Below, piece by piece: positions 24,017-33,040 of a stretch of 34,182 nt of DNA (positions are counted from its first letter, which is position 1; every line of letters starts with the position of its first letter). Under the pieces are notes generated by a model. It was not told the DNA's origin. It saw only the letters and a program-made list of their open reading frames with translations, and did no database searches. The position numbers and the translations under genes are program-made. This stretch comes from Bacillota bacterium (GTDB lineage Bacteria; Bacillota; Sulfobacillia; Sulfobacillales; Sulfobacillaceae). The stretch spans positions 1 through 34,182 of the forward strand of contig JAJYHT010000029.1 of NCBI GenBank assembly GCA_021784595.1, in the 5' to 3' direction.

Positions 24017-24025
24017 TGATACAAT
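24017..24025 (+). promoter_or_regulatory. Extended -10-like element upstream of nuoA
   Basis: TGATACAAT is a TGn-extended -10 about 98 bases before the nuoA start, in the 157-base gap after whiA. No -35 was evident. Confidence 0.35.
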
Positions 24026-24063
24026 GAGACTATGAGTTGGTCGACGTTAAAAAATGTTAGGCG

Positions 24064-24069
24064 TATAAT
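24064..24069 (+). promoter_or_regulatory. Candidate nuo operon -10
   Basis: A perfect TATAAT, 53 bases upstream of the preferred nuoA start, would give a leader of roughly 45 bases. The -35 region is weak. No terminator was seen between whiA and this point. Confidence 0.4.
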
Positions 24070-24122
24070 ACTACATGTGAATTGACGAACTTTCGTCTGG
24101 TGGGATGAAGGGTGGCGTGGAA

Positions 24123-24473
24123 ATGAGCGGCTATGCGGCATTGTTGCTGTATTTAGCGGTGGCGTTTTTGGTGGCCTTGGGCATCTCGTTTGCCTCAGAA
24201 ATGCTCGGGCCCAAGGCGCCCGGGGGTCTAAAACGGACGACTTACGAATCGGGTATTGTTCCTGAAGCGCCGGTTGGATATTTTTCCGTGCGATTTTATC
24301 GCGTGGCGATGTTCTTTATGATTTTTGACGTGGCGGTTATGGCCCTTTACCCTTGGGCAACCAGCCTCAAGACGCTCCATCAAGCCGGGTTCGAGAAAGC
24401 CCTGCTCTTTTTGACTGTGATAGGGATTGCCTTTGGCTATGTGTGGAATAAGGGGGGATTCCGGTGGGATTAA
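24123..24473 (+). CDS. nuoA: NADH-quinone oxidoreductase subunit A
   Basis: The 116-residue membrane subunit has three hydrophobic helices and the conserved loop [14 protein letters not shown] between TM1 and TM2, followed by [24 protein letters not shown] in pieces, where the F-D-V/I-E region has D-V-A. It helps form the quinone site and the E-channel start at the interface with the peripheral arm. ATG 24123 was preferred because AAGGGTGG lies upstream; ATG 24105 in the same frame is possible. It is the first gene of the nuo operon and overlaps nuoB by ten bases. Confidence 0.93.
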   Translation: MSGYAALLLYLAVAFLVALGISFASEMLGPKAPGGLKRTTYESGIVPEAPVGYFSVRFYRVAMFFMIFDVAVMALYPWATSLKTLHQAGFEKALLFLTVIGIAFGYVWNKGGFRWD

Positions 24474-24997
24474 CATCGCCCGTGCAAAAAGAGGCGGAAA
24501 AGTCGATTTTATTGACCTCGGTGGAAAAGATGGGTCGCTGGGCGCAGAAATCCTCCTTGTGGCCGGCGACGTTTGGGTTGGCATGTTGTGCCATCGAAAT
24601 GATGAGCGTCACCAATTCACGGTACGACTTGGCGCGATTTGGCTCAGAGGTGTTTCGCGCATCGCCTAGACAAGCCGACCTGATGATTGTGGCGGGCCGA
24701 GTCAGCCAAAAGATGGCACCGGTGCTGCGGACGATTTGGGAACAGATGCCTGAACCTAAATGGGTCATTTCGATGGGGGCTTGCGCTTCGTCGGGTGGAG
24801 TATTTGACAACTACGCCATCATTCAAGGTGTGGATCATGTTGTCCCGGTGGATGTATACGTACCGGGGTGTCCGCCTAATCCGGAAGCGTTGATGTTTGG
24901 CATTTTGAAACTCCAAGAGATGATTTTAGAGGGAGTTCCTCCCAAATATCTTCAATTGCAGAAAGAAGAGGAGGCATTGGCTCGTGAATCGCAATGA
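24464..24997 (+). CDS. nuoB: NADH-quinone oxidoreductase subunit B
   Basis: The 177-residue subunit holds the terminal [4Fe-4S] cluster N2. Its four ligands are present: the tandem C41-C42 in [11 protein letters not shown]107 in MGACASSGG and C136 in [11 protein letters not shown]. It passes electrons to quinone at the junction with NuoD. The GTG start at 24464 has AAGGGGGG upstream and overlaps the nuoA end. The length is normal. Confidence 0.96.
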   Translation: MGLTSPVQKEAEKSILLTSVEKMGRWAQKSSLWPATFGLACCAIEMMSVTNSRYDLARFGSEVFRASPRQADLMIVAGRVSQKMAPVLRTIWEQMPEPKWVISMGACASSGGVFDNYAIIQGVDHVVPVDVYVPGCPPNPEALMFGILKLQEMILEGVPPKYLQLQKEEEALARESQ

Positions 24998-25445
24998 TCC
25001 CGAGATTTTGGATCGGCTCGATGCTCGCTTTCCGGGTACCCTGGAACGTGTGACCACGGTCGATCAACCGACCGTCATAGTTCCTAAAGAGATGATCTTG
25101 GCTTTTTTGGGGCACGTTAGGGATCTTGAGGGATATGCTTTGTGTCTTGATGAGCTGGTGGTGGATAACTTTCCTGCGCAACCACGTTTCGAATTGGTCT
25201 ACCATCTCTACCATCCTGCTAAATATGCGCGACTGCGTGTCAAGACCCGGGTGGGGGTAGACGAAGAGATGCCGTCCGCAACCGGAATTTGGCCTGGCAC
25301 CAATTGGCCTGAACGCGAAGCGTTTGATTTGTTTGGCATTCGCTATACCGGTCATCCGCAGCTGACGCGGATATATATGCCCGACGATTGGGACGGGCAT
25401 CCATTACGCAAGGATTATCCCTTGGCAGGGAATCGGGTCGACTAA
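24984..25445 (+). CDS. nuoC: NADH-quinone oxidoreductase subunit C
   Basis: The 153-residue peripheral-arm subunit carries the 30 kDa subunit signature near its end: [18 protein letters not shown] followed by [20 protein letters not shown]. It has no cofactor and supports NuoD and NuoB. The GTG start 24984 lies ten bases after GAGGAGG and 14 bases inside nuoB. It is a separate gene from nuoD, unlike the NuoCD fusion of enteric bacteria. Confidence 0.94.
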   Translation: MNRNDPEILDRLDARFPGTLERVTTVDQPTVIVPKEMILAFLGHVRDLEGYALCLDELVVDNFPAQPRFELVYHLYHPAKYARLRVKTRVGVDEEMPSATGIWPGTNWPEREAFDLFGIRYTGHPQLTRIYMPDDWDGHPLRKDYPLAGNRVD

Positions 25446-25457
25446 GGGGGCGACAAT

Positions 25458-26657
25458 ATGGAGACAACGGAACCGCAACGTCTGATGGACGGCGAGACCA
25501 TGATTATCAATATGGGACCGCAGCACCCAAGCACGCACGGGGTGCTCAGAGTACGTCTTGAACTGGATGGCGAACGCGTGGTCCACGCCGAACCGATCGT
25601 TGGGTATTTGCATACCGGATTTGAAAAAACCGCGGAAAGTCTTACATATCAGCAATGCAATACCATCACTGATCGCCTCGACTATTTGGCGCCCATGACC
25701 AACAATTTAGCCTACGTGCTTGCGGTGGAAAAATTGATGAATTTAGAGGTTCCTAAGCGTGCTCAGTACATTCGGGTTCTGTTTTCGGAGCTGACACGGG
25801 TCGCTAGTCACTTGGTGTGGCTGGGGACGCATGTGATGGATTTAGGGGCCATGAGTCTCTTCTTTTACACCATGCGGGAACGAGAAGTGATCTTGGATTT
25901 GATTGAAGCCGCGGCCGGAGTGCGGATGAACCCAAGCTACTTCCGTGTTGGAGGATTGGCTTATGATCTGCCCGATGGGTTTCATGAAAAAGTCACGGCG
26001 TTGATAAAGGATTTTCCTCGATGGATGAAATCTTACCGCAATCTGTTTGAGGGTAATCCGCTGATTAACGAACGTCTGATGGGAATTTCCTACATTAGTC
26101 AGGAGCAATGTCTGGCCTGGTCGGTGACGGGACCGAATCTTAGAGCCACCGGACTGGCGTTGGATCTCCGCAAAGTGGAACCGTACTGTTTTTACGATGA
26201 ATTTGATTTCAAAGTGCCGATTCGGACCGAAGGCGATGCTTATGCGCGGTTTTGGGTTCGTGTAGACGAAATCTACGAATCTATGAAGATTATCGAACAG
26301 GTGCTAGAAAAGATTACGCCCCACGGTCCCTATACGACCTCCGATCGGAAAGTGGCTTTGCCGCCTCGAGAAGAAATTTATGGCAACATGGAAGCGCTAA
26401 TACACCAGTTCAAATTGGTCACGGCAGGATTTCCGGTTCCGCGCGGCGAGGTGTATCAATCGGTGGAGGGTCCGCGGGGAGAAATGGGATTTTACTTGGT
26501 TTCCGACGGAGGTCCCAAACCCTATCGCTGGCGTGCCCGCACTCCATCGTTTTATAATCTGCAAACACTGCCGATTCTTTGCCAGGACGGGTTGGTTGCG
26601 GATGTGATTACTGCCATTGGGAGCATCGATATTATGTTGGGAGATGTCGATAAATGA
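25458..26657 (+). CDS. nuoD: NADH-quinone oxidoreductase subunit D
   Basis: The 399-residue 49 kDa-type subunit lines the quinone pocket with NuoB. It shows NMGPQHPSTHGVLR with the quinone-site histidine, TGFEKTAESLTYQQ, SVTGPNLRATG and the C-terminal DIMLGDVDK (canonical I-D-x-V-x-G-E-V-D-R). The length is standard. AAGGGGGCG precedes ATG 25458. It ends overlapping nuoE by four bases (ATGA). Confidence 0.96.
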   Translation: METTEPQRLMDGETMIINMGPQHPSTHGVLRVRLELDGERVVHAEPIVGYLHTGFEKTAESLTYQQCNTITDRLDYLAPMTNNLAYVLAVEKLMNLEVPKRAQYIRVLFSELTRVASHLVWLGTHVMDLGAMSLFFYTMREREVILDLIEAAAGVRMNPSYFRVGGLAYDLPDGFHEKVTALIKDFPRWMKSYRNLFEGNPLINERLMGISYISQEQCLAWSVTGPNLRATGLALDLRKVEPYCFYDEFDFKVPIRTEGDAYARFWVRVDEIYESMKIIEQVLEKITPHGPYTTSDRKVALPPREEIYGNMEALIHQFKLVTAGFPVPRGEVYQSVEGPRGEMGFYLVSDGGPKPYRWRARTPSFYNLQTLPILCQDGLVADVITAIGSIDIMLGDVDK

Positions 26658-27121
26658 AACCGGAGTGGAAGGCATGGGCCCAAGAGGCCAAAAACGAGTT
26701 TCCTCGGGCAAATTCGGCATTAATGCCCTTGATGCATCGCATTCAATTGTCAGAGGGCTGGCTGTCCAATGAGACCATCCGCGATGTAGCCGAATTGATG
26801 GAACTTCCGGTGCAATATGTGGAATCCGTAGCTTCCTTTTATTCCTTGTTTCATCGCCAGGCAGTAGGCAAACGTGTAATCCATGTATGCGTCGGACTAT
26901 CTTGTGCGCTAAAGGGGTCCGATGAATTAATGCATGCCTTGGAAGAACGGTTGGGCATCAAAGAAGGGCAAACCACGGAGGATGGGGCGTATACCCTATT
27001 GGAAGCCGAGTGTTTGGCAGCATGTGACAAAGCGCCGATGGTGCAGGTCAACCTTCGTTATGAGGGACCGGTACGGCCAGAAGACGCGGAGCGGCTACTG
27101 TCTGAGGAGGTGCCGTCGTGA
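26654..27121 (+). CDS. nuoE: NADH-quinone oxidoreductase subunit E
   Basis: The 155-residue thioredoxin-like subunit binds the [2Fe-2S] cluster N1a. Its ligands follow the expected spacing: C79-x4-C84 in VCVGLSC and C120-x3-C124 in AECLAAC. With NuoF it forms the NADH dehydrogenase module. It is coupled to nuoD and nuoF by four-base overlaps at both ends. Its presence means NADH is the likely electron donor. Confidence 0.95.
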   Translation: MKPEWKAWAQEAKNEFPRANSALMPLMHRIQLSEGWLSNETIRDVAELMELPVQYVESVASFYSLFHRQAVGKRVIHVCVGLSCALKGSDELMHALEERLGIKEGQTTEDGAYTLLEAECLAACDKAPMVQVNLRYEGPVRPEDAERLLSEEVPS

Positions 27122-28410
27122 GCGCTCAGCATTATCTGTTGCGAAACCGAGACGTTGAAGGCATCGATCGGATTGAGGTCTACGAGGCCAACAGGGGCTA
27201 TGCCGCCTTGCGCCAAGCGTTAAAAGACTATCAGCCTGATGAATTGGTTGCCATGGTAAAAAAGTCAGGTCTTAGAGGACGCGGCGGCGCAGGTTTTCCC
27301 ACGGGAATGAAGTGGGGATTTCTGCCTAACGATGGCCGGTCGCGATATTTAGTGGTGAACTCAGACGAAGCCGAGCCAGGGACTTTTAAAGATCGCGAAT
27401 TGATTGAAGAAAATCCCCACCAGTTGGTGGAGGGAATTATCATTTCGAGTTATGCTACCCGCGCTTCTGAGGCTTATATATACTGCCGGGGAGAATTTTT
27501 ACGAGGAGCCGAGCAACTCAAACGCGCAGTAAAAGAAGCATATGACCACGGCTATTTGGGCAAGAACATTTTGGGTACGGACTATTCTCTGGAATTAAAG
27601 GTTTATCGGGGTGCCGGGGCCTACATCTGCGGCGAGGAATCGGCTCTTTTAGAGTCGCTAGAAGGAAAGCGCGGCAACCCGCGGTTAAAGCCTCCCTTTC
27701 CGGCAGTGGCCGGCCTTTATGGAGGGCCCACGGTGGTCAACAATGTGGAGACGATTTGCAACTTGCCCCCACTGGTGACCTATGGTCCCGAATGGTATAC
27801 CAGCATGGGAACTGAGAAAAGTCCGGGACTAAAGATCATGTCAGTGAGCGGTGCGGTCAAACGGCCCGGGAACTACGAGATTCCTTTGGCAACACCCTTG
27901 CGCACGCTGATTGAAGAATATGCAGGGGGCATGTTGCCGGGACGCACCGTCAAAGCGGTTATCCCCGGTGGCAGTTCGGTTCCACTTCTTATGCCTGACC
28001 AATTGGATACACCTTTGGATTATGAGTCCGTGGTTAAGGCGGGCTCCATGTTGGGTTCGGGAGGGTGCATCGTGCTCGACGACCGGGTCTGCATGGTGGG
28101 TGCCACCGCGCGGTTGGTCAAATTTTACCGTGAGGAGTCCTGCGGTAAATGCACTCCCTGTCGCGAAGGTACGTACTGGATGACGGATGTGTTGGAACGA
28201 ATCGAGTACGGACAAGGTCAACTGAGCGATTTAGACTTGTTGGCTGATGTGGCGGATAATATTGCGGGCAAGTGCTTCTGTCCCTTGGGAGATGCCTCGT
28301 TAGGGGTTCTCGTCAGCGCCTTGAAGCATTTCCGCCATGAATTTGAGGCACACGTGGCCGACCACGGGTGTCCGATGGGAGCGAGGTTGTATGATACGGT
28401 TAACCATTGA
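27118..28410 (+). CDS. nuoF: NADH-quinone oxidoreductase subunit F
   Basis: The 430-residue subunit binds NADH, FMN and [4Fe-4S] cluster N3. It shows the glycine-rich GRGGAGFPTGMKW (54-66), NSDEAEPGTFKDR, GAGAYICGEESALL, an SLBB domain, and cluster ligands C342, C345 and C348 in SCGKCTPCREG plus C388 in CFCPLGD. The GTG start overlaps the nuoE stop by four bases. The length is standard. Confidence 0.96.
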   Translation: MSAQHYLLRNRDVEGIDRIEVYEANRGYAALRQALKDYQPDELVAMVKKSGLRGRGGAGFPTGMKWGFLPNDGRSRYLVVNSDEAEPGTFKDRELIEENPHQLVEGIIISSYATRASEAYIYCRGEFLRGAEQLKRAVKEAYDHGYLGKNILGTDYSLELKVYRGAGAYICGEESALLESLEGKRGNPRLKPPFPAVAGLYGGPTVVNNVETICNLPPLVTYGPEWYTSMGTEKSPGLKIMSVSGAVKRPGNYEIPLATPLRTLIEEYAGGMLPGRTVKAVIPGGSSVPLLMPDQLDTPLDYESVVKAGSMLGSGGCIVLDDRVCMVGATARLVKFYREESCGKCTPCREGTYWMTDVLERIEYGQGQLSDLDLLADVADNIAGKCFCPLGDASLGVLVSALKHFRHEFEAHVADHGCPMGARLYDTVNH

Positions 28411-30703
28411 CGGGCAGGAAGTCACCGTTCCACAAGGGACCATGATTGTGGATGCCGCAGCGAAACTTGGCGTGGATGTTCCCATATATTGCTATCATCA
28501 GGCATTGGGTCCGCTTGGAGCCTGCCGCATGTGTCTGGTAGAAGTGGAAAAAATGCCTAAACTCGCCACAGCCTGCACTACGGCGGTGAGCGAAGGAATG
28601 GTTGTGCGCACCAGTGGACCAGCGGTTGACAAGGGGCGCCGGGGTGTACTGGAATTTCTGCTGATAAACCATCCGCTGGACTGTCCGGTTTGCGACAAGG
28701 GCGGCGAATGTTTCCTGCAAGACTATACATTTGAATACGGGCCCGGTGGTGGACGATTTCAAGAGCCCAAGATTGAGAAGGTAAAAGATGGTCCTATCAA
28801 TCCGTTTGTGTTGATTGACCAGGAACGCTGTGTCTTGTGTCAACGATGCGTGCGGTTCATGCGGGAATATGTGGGAGAAGAGCAACTGCTGCTCGAAGGA
28901 CGCGGTGTGGAAACCGTGGTGACCACCGTGGAGCACGAGCCGGCAACTTCTCAGTTTACGGGCAACGTGATTGACTTGTGTCCGGTAGGAGCGTTGCTTT
29001 CTGCTCCCTACCATCATAAAGGGCGGCCTTGGAACATAGAACGGGAAGAATCAGTCTGTCCTCATTGTCCCGTGGGTTGCACCAGCAAAATCACCGCCCG
29101 TGAAGGGCACGTCATTCGGATGGAAGGGCGGCCTATACCTGACCGGGAATGGGGATGGCTCTGTGATCGGGGTCGCTTTGGCTATGACTTTGGCTACCAT
29201 CCGGATCGCTTGGCAACGTCTATAGTCAAGGGAAAAGAAAACACTGCCGCGCAGGCCACCCGTCAAGTAGCCGAGTGGCTGAAAACGGTGGTGGACCAGG
29301 AAGGTGGACGCGGGGTGGGATTCATCATCGGCGGCGGCCACACCACCGAAGAAGCCTATCAATTGCGCCGTTTTGCCGCGGAGGTGATTGGAACCGACCA
29401 GCTGGCCATAAGCCGGACGGAAGCCGGCTATTTGCCGCGCGGTTTGAACGGAACGTTTGATGATGTTAAGCAGGCAGATACGGTAGTGCTCCTGGGTTCG
29501 GATCCCTATGACACGGTGCCAGTGGTGCACTTAAAACTTCGGGACCGGTTGTTGCACTATCCTGCCTTACGGGTCATCGGTCTTGGCCCCTTGCCGTTAA
29601 CACGTGATACGCTGCCAGGGTTGGACGTCCTGGTGCCTCCGGGTCAAGAGTCGCTAGCCCTAGCACTGGCGATGGCGGCGCAATGGCCCCAAAATTCCGA
29701 CGTGCAAACGCTTGTGGGCAGTTTGAAAGAATTTGAACTCCAGGGTGTAACGGCCCAAACGTTGGTTCAGCTTGGACAATATTTGCAGGGAGCCGAGCAT
29801 TTGGTGCTGCTGTGGGATGGGAAAGAGCCTGAAATGGCGATGGTCTTGGGCGTTTTGGCTCGGTTACGGGAAAAGCCTACGGCTGTGCTGCCCACCTTTG
29901 GACCTGCTAATTGGCGAGGTTACGAACATGCCGGATTTTCGCCCCGTTTTGAAGATTTAACAGCAGTGTTGGAAAAAGCGCGCGATGGCGAGATAAAGAT
30001 ATTGATGGTGTTTGGGGCGGACTTGTTACGAGAGTATCCCAACCGGCAACTGGTGGAATCGGCATTTAACCAGGTCGAGTATTTAGTGGTTGAGGGCATT
30101 TTGCCGCCCCAAGGAGCTCAACACGTCGACGCGTTGTTGCCAGGCGCGGCATGGGCTGAGGTCTACGGCACGTATATTAACATGGAAGCACGGCTGCAAG
30201 TCGCCATGGCGGGCGTTCAACCGCCCGGTCAGGCACGTCCGATAAAAACGTACGTCAATACCTGGGCCCGCATGTTGATGAAGCCCTTAAACTGGGATGA
30301 GGAATGGGATCCCTTTGATGACGACAGCGGCGATCTGCTTCCTTTTGAGCCCGTGCCGGACCACGTTGTGGCATTGGCAATGCCCCCCGAGGCCGTGGGC
30401 CCAATGACTTTGGTGACCGGAGCGTTTATCTGGGAATCCGGGCAGCCTTCGGAGATCTTGGTTCCGCGGGTGCCTCAGTTTCCCGGTCGAATCAATCCCG
30501 CCGAGGTTAAAGACATGGGTCTATCCACAAAACGGGGTCATATTATGGTGAGCCAAGGGTCTGAAAGCATCGTGGTCGCTGTGACTGCCGATCCTCAAGT
30601 GCCCAAAGGCATTTTGTGGGTGCCGCAAGGCCTGTTTGGAACTAATCATTTAATTGAAGGCACCGTAACCATCAGCGGAGTCACGGAGGAGGTTACGGTA
30701 TGA
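28391..30703 (+). CDS. nuoG: NADH-quinone oxidoreductase subunit G
   Basis: The 770-residue large peripheral subunit carries an N-terminal ferredoxin domain (C34, C45, C48, C62), a His-Cys cluster (H94, C98, C101, C107), a [4Fe-4S] site (C147, C150, C153, C197) and the extra N7 site (C223, C226, C230, C258). A molybdopterin-oxidoreductase-like domain follows. N7 is found in only part of the family, for example E. coli and Thermus. ATG 28391 was chosen because MIRLTIDG begins the ferredoxin fold and GGAGCGAGG lies upstream; the frame extends to 28337. It overlaps the nuoF end by 20 bases. Confidence 0.95.
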   Translation: MIRLTIDGQEVTVPQGTMIVDAAAKLGVDVPIYCYHQALGPLGACRMCLVEVEKMPKLATACTTAVSEGMVVRTSGPAVDKGRRGVLEFLLINHPLDCPVCDKGGECFLQDYTFEYGPGGGRFQEPKIEKVKDGPINPFVLIDQERCVLCQRCVRFMREYVGEEQLLLEGRGVETVVTTVEHEPATSQFTGNVIDLCPVGALLSAPYHHKGRPWNIEREESVCPHCPVGCTSKITAREGHVIRMEGRPIPDREWGWLCDRGRFGYDFGYHPDRLATSIVKGKENTAAQATRQVAEWLKTVVDQEGGRGVGFIIGGGHTTEEAYQLRRFAAEVIGTDQLAISRTEAGYLPRGLNGTFDDVKQADTVVLLGSDPYDTVPVVHLKLRDRLLHYPALRVIGLGPLPLTRDTLPGLDVLVPPGQESLALALAMAAQWPQNSDVQTLVGSLKEFELQGVTAQTLVQLGQYLQGAEHLVLLWDGKEPEMAMVLGVLARLREKPTAVLPTFGPANWRGYEHAGFSPRFEDLTAVLEKARDGEIKILMVFGADLLREYPNRQLVESAFNQVEYLVVEGILPPQGAQHVDALLPGAAWAEVYGTYINMEARLQVAMAGVQPPGQARPIKTYVNTWARMLMKPLNWDEEWDPFDDDSGDLLPFEPVPDHVVALAMPPEAVGPMTLVTGAFIWESGQPSEILVPRVPQFPGRINPAEVKDMGLSTKRGHIMVSQGSESIVVAVTADPQVPKGILWVPQGLFGTNHLIEGTVTISGVTEEVTV

Positions 30704-31686
30704 TTTCAACCATTCTTCTGATAATCAAGATCTTGGTTCTGATTGGTATTTTGATGGGTGGATTTGCGTACACCACACTGGTTGAACGGCGTTTGCTGGG
30801 ATTTTTCCAGCTTCGTCTAGGACCTAACCGGGTTGGTCCCCAAGGGCTGTTGCAACCATTGGCGGACGGTTTGAAAATGGCTTTGAAAGAAGATCTGATG
30901 CCTCTGGGTGCGGATCCTATCGTCTATCGAATGGCTCCGGTGTTTTCATTGTTTGCTGCCTTATCAGTAGATGCGGTGATCCCGTTCGGAGCGCCCATTC
31001 ATATCTTTGGGCAGTCGGTGAGCCTGGATATTGCCAATCCCAGCATTGGCCTCTTAATTGCTTTTGCATTCAGCTCTTTAGGCATTTACGGCATTGTTCT
31101 GGGCGGATGGGCTTCGCAAAACAAGTATTCCTTGTTGGGTGGCATCCGTGCTTCAGCGCAGATGATTTCGTACGAATTGGCTATGGGGTTGTCAGTTTTA
31201 GGAGTCTTGATGATGGCGGGAACGGCCAACTTGGAGAACATTGTATTGGCTCAACGTACCCAAGGGTGGTTCTTTATACCACAGATAGTGCCCTTCGTGA
31301 TTTATTTCATCACGGCAATAGCCGAGACCAACCGAACCCCGTTCGACTTGCCAGAGGCGGAGTCGGAGTTGGTGGCGGGATACCACACGGAATATTCCGG
31401 AATCCGGTTCGCGATGTTCTTCATGGCCGAGTATATCAATGTGCTGACGGTCAGTGGACTAGCGGTGACTCTGTTCTTTGGCGGGTGGCTGGGACCCAGT
31501 TTTTTACCTCCGATTCTCTGGTTTGTGATTAAGGTTGCTGTCTTTGTCTTCGCCTTTATATGGATTCGTGCCACCTTTCCGCGGTTCCGCTATGATAAGT
31601 TGATGTCTTTTGGCTGGAAGGTACTGCTTCCGATATCCTTTATTTACTTTTTAGGGACGGCGGCGTTTGTTAGCGGATTGCTCTAA
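30700..31686 (+). CDS. nuoH: NADH-quinone oxidoreductase subunit H
   Basis: The 328-residue membrane subunit with about eight helices links the quinone site to the proton path. It shows ERRLLGFFQLRLGPNRVGP, GLLQPLADGLKM, and the acidic loop AETNRTPFDLPEAESELVAG (written here as consecutive conserved residues), followed by YHTEYSG. All key glutamates of that loop are present. ATG 30700 overlaps nuoG by four bases. The length is typical. Confidence 0.96.
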   Translation: MISTILLIIKILVLIGILMGGFAYTTLVERRLLGFFQLRLGPNRVGPQGLLQPLADGLKMALKEDLMPLGADPIVYRMAPVFSLFAALSVDAVIPFGAPIHIFGQSVSLDIANPSIGLLIAFAFSSLGIYGIVLGGWASQNKYSLLGGIRASAQMISYELAMGLSVLGVLMMAGTANLENIVLAQRTQGWFFIPQIVPFVIYFITAIAETNRTPFDLPEAESELVAGYHTEYSGIRFAMFFMAEYINVLTVSGLAVTLFFGGWLGPSFLPPILWFVIKVAVFVFAFIWIRATFPRFRYDKLMSFGWKVLLPISFIYFLGTAAFVSGLL

Positions 31687-31727
31687 CATTGACCGCAGGC
31701 GGTCAGAATCAAAGGAGGATGGGTGTC

Positions 31728-32165
31728 ATGTTGGATGGCGTAAAAGCGATGACAAAAGGGCTCGGAGTAACCTTTAAGGCATTATTTGAGCCACGCGACA
31801 CCATCTCGTATCCCGAGAAGCGGCGCGAATATGCTCCGCGTTTTCGGGGCAAGCACATGCTGGCCAAAGACGTCGATGGCCATGAGTTGTGTGTTGGGTG
31901 CGGATTGTGCGAAGCGGTCTGTCCCGCGCACGCAATTCGGGTGGTTGCCGCATCGGCGCCCGAAGGGCAGCCCATTTCTTGGACCAACCGATATGCGGTG
32001 GACTATGAGGTAGACTTAATCCGTTGCATTTTTTGCGGGATGTGTGAAGAAGCCTGTCCGACCAATGCGGTGCGTTTAACGCCATTTAATGAGCTAGCAG
32101 CGGCGGACCGGCTGGAAATGATCGCTGATAAGGAAGAATTATTGCATCCACCGGTAAGGAAATGA
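31728..32165 (+). CDS. nuoI: NADH-quinone oxidoreductase subunit I
   Basis: The 145-residue ferredoxin-like subunit has two complete [4Fe-4S] motifs, CVGCGLCEAVCP (C55, C58, C61, C65) and CIFCGMCEEACP (C100, C103, C106, C110), for clusters N6a and N6b. The frame is open from 31689, but AAAGGAGG (31711-31718) positions ATG 31728 as the start. It follows nuoH after 41 bases. Confidence 0.96.
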   Translation: MLDGVKAMTKGLGVTFKALFEPRDTISYPEKRREYAPRFRGKHMLAKDVDGHELCVGCGLCEAVCPAHAIRVVAASAPEGQPISWTNRYAVDYEVDLIRCIFCGMCEEACPTNAVRLTPFNELAAADRLEMIADKEELLHPPVRK

Positions 32166-32178
32166 GGGAATTGGCGAG

Positions 32179-32709
32179 ATGATTCCGTTTAGTATCTTGG
32201 CGGTGGTAGCCATCGCCGGGGCGTTAGGTGTGATATTGGGAAAGCAGCCGGTTCATAGTGCACTGTTCCTGGTTGGGAACATCTTGGCATTAGCGGTGCT
32301 TTATCTATTGTTGTCTGCAGAGTTTCTTGCAGTAGCGCAAGTCATTGTCTATGCTGGCGCTATTATGGTGTTGTTTTTGTTTGTGGTTACCTTATTGACC
32401 GCAGGCAAAGAAGAGAGCGAGCCGCCAGAAGACTTGTCTGGCCAACGCTGGACAGCCGGAATTCTGGCGATAGGCGTTGGGGGGGCATTGGCTGTCCTGG
32501 CGGCAGGTCATCCCGGGCCCAAGGTTGCTGCCGGGTTGCCTGTCAACTTTGGGAATTTGCATGGGATTGGCCATTTGCTGTGGGGTTCGGATTTCCTCTA
32601 TTTGATGGCTCTGGCCATCATGCTGCTCACCGCCGCCTTGGGCATCCTGGTGCTTAACCGACCGATGCGGCGTACTCACGTTCGCCATCAAAGGAGGAAA
32701 GAAGCATGA
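32179..32709 (+). CDS. nuoJ: NADH-quinone oxidoreductase subunit J
   Basis: The 176-residue membrane subunit has five helices and the conserved TM3 region SAEFLAVAQVIVYAGAIMVL, whose pi-bulge is important in gating. It forms part of the E-channel with NuoK and NuoA. GAGGGAATTGGCGAG precedes ATG 32179. It overlaps nuoK by four bases. Confidence 0.95.
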   Translation: MIPFSILAVVAIAGALGVILGKQPVHSALFLVGNILALAVLYLLLSAEFLAVAQVIVYAGAIMVLFLFVVTLLTAGKEESEPPEDLSGQRWTAGILAIGVGGALAVLAAGHPGPKVAAGLPVNFGNLHGIGHLLWGSDFLYLMALAIMLLTAALGILVLNRPMRRTHVRHQRRKEA

Positions 32710-33008
32710 TTCCTGTCAACTGGGTGGTGGCCCTAGCTGCTATTATTTTTGCCATTGGGGCGATCGGGGTGATGACCCGGCGAAATCCCCTGATTATGTT
32801 TATGTCGGCCGAAATGATGTGGAATGCAGCAGCCCTGGCCTTTATCGCCTTTGCCAGGCAGTGGCATTCCATGTCAGGGCAGGTCATGGCTTTTCTTATT
32901 GTAGGAACTGCGGCAGCCGAAGTGGGCATTGGGTTGGCCATTATCGTCACCGTTTATCATCGACGGCATCGCCTGGATATTGATGAGATATCGGGAATGA
33001 AGGGTTAA
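32706..33008 (+). CDS. nuoK: NADH-quinone oxidoreductase subunit K
   Basis: The 100-residue membrane subunit has three helices. The two conserved glutamates of the proton path are present: one in MSAEMMWNAAALAF (E. coli E36) and one in TAAAEVGIGLAI (E. coli E72). ATG 32706 overlaps the nuoJ stop, and GGAGGAAAG lies upstream. The length is normal. Confidence 0.96.
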   Translation: MIPVNWVVALAAIIFAIGAIGVMTRRNPLIMFMSAEMMWNAAALAFIAFARQWHSMSGQVMAFLIVGTAAAEVGIGLAIIVTVYHRRHRLDIDEISGMKG

Positions 33009-33040
33009 TGCTGGATCGTAAAAGAAGGAGCGTTTGAGGC

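Noticed and set aside
28400-29017. 205-codon minus-strand frame inside nuoG
   Set aside because: Overlaps all the iron-sulfur motifs of nuoG in antisense; no independent support.
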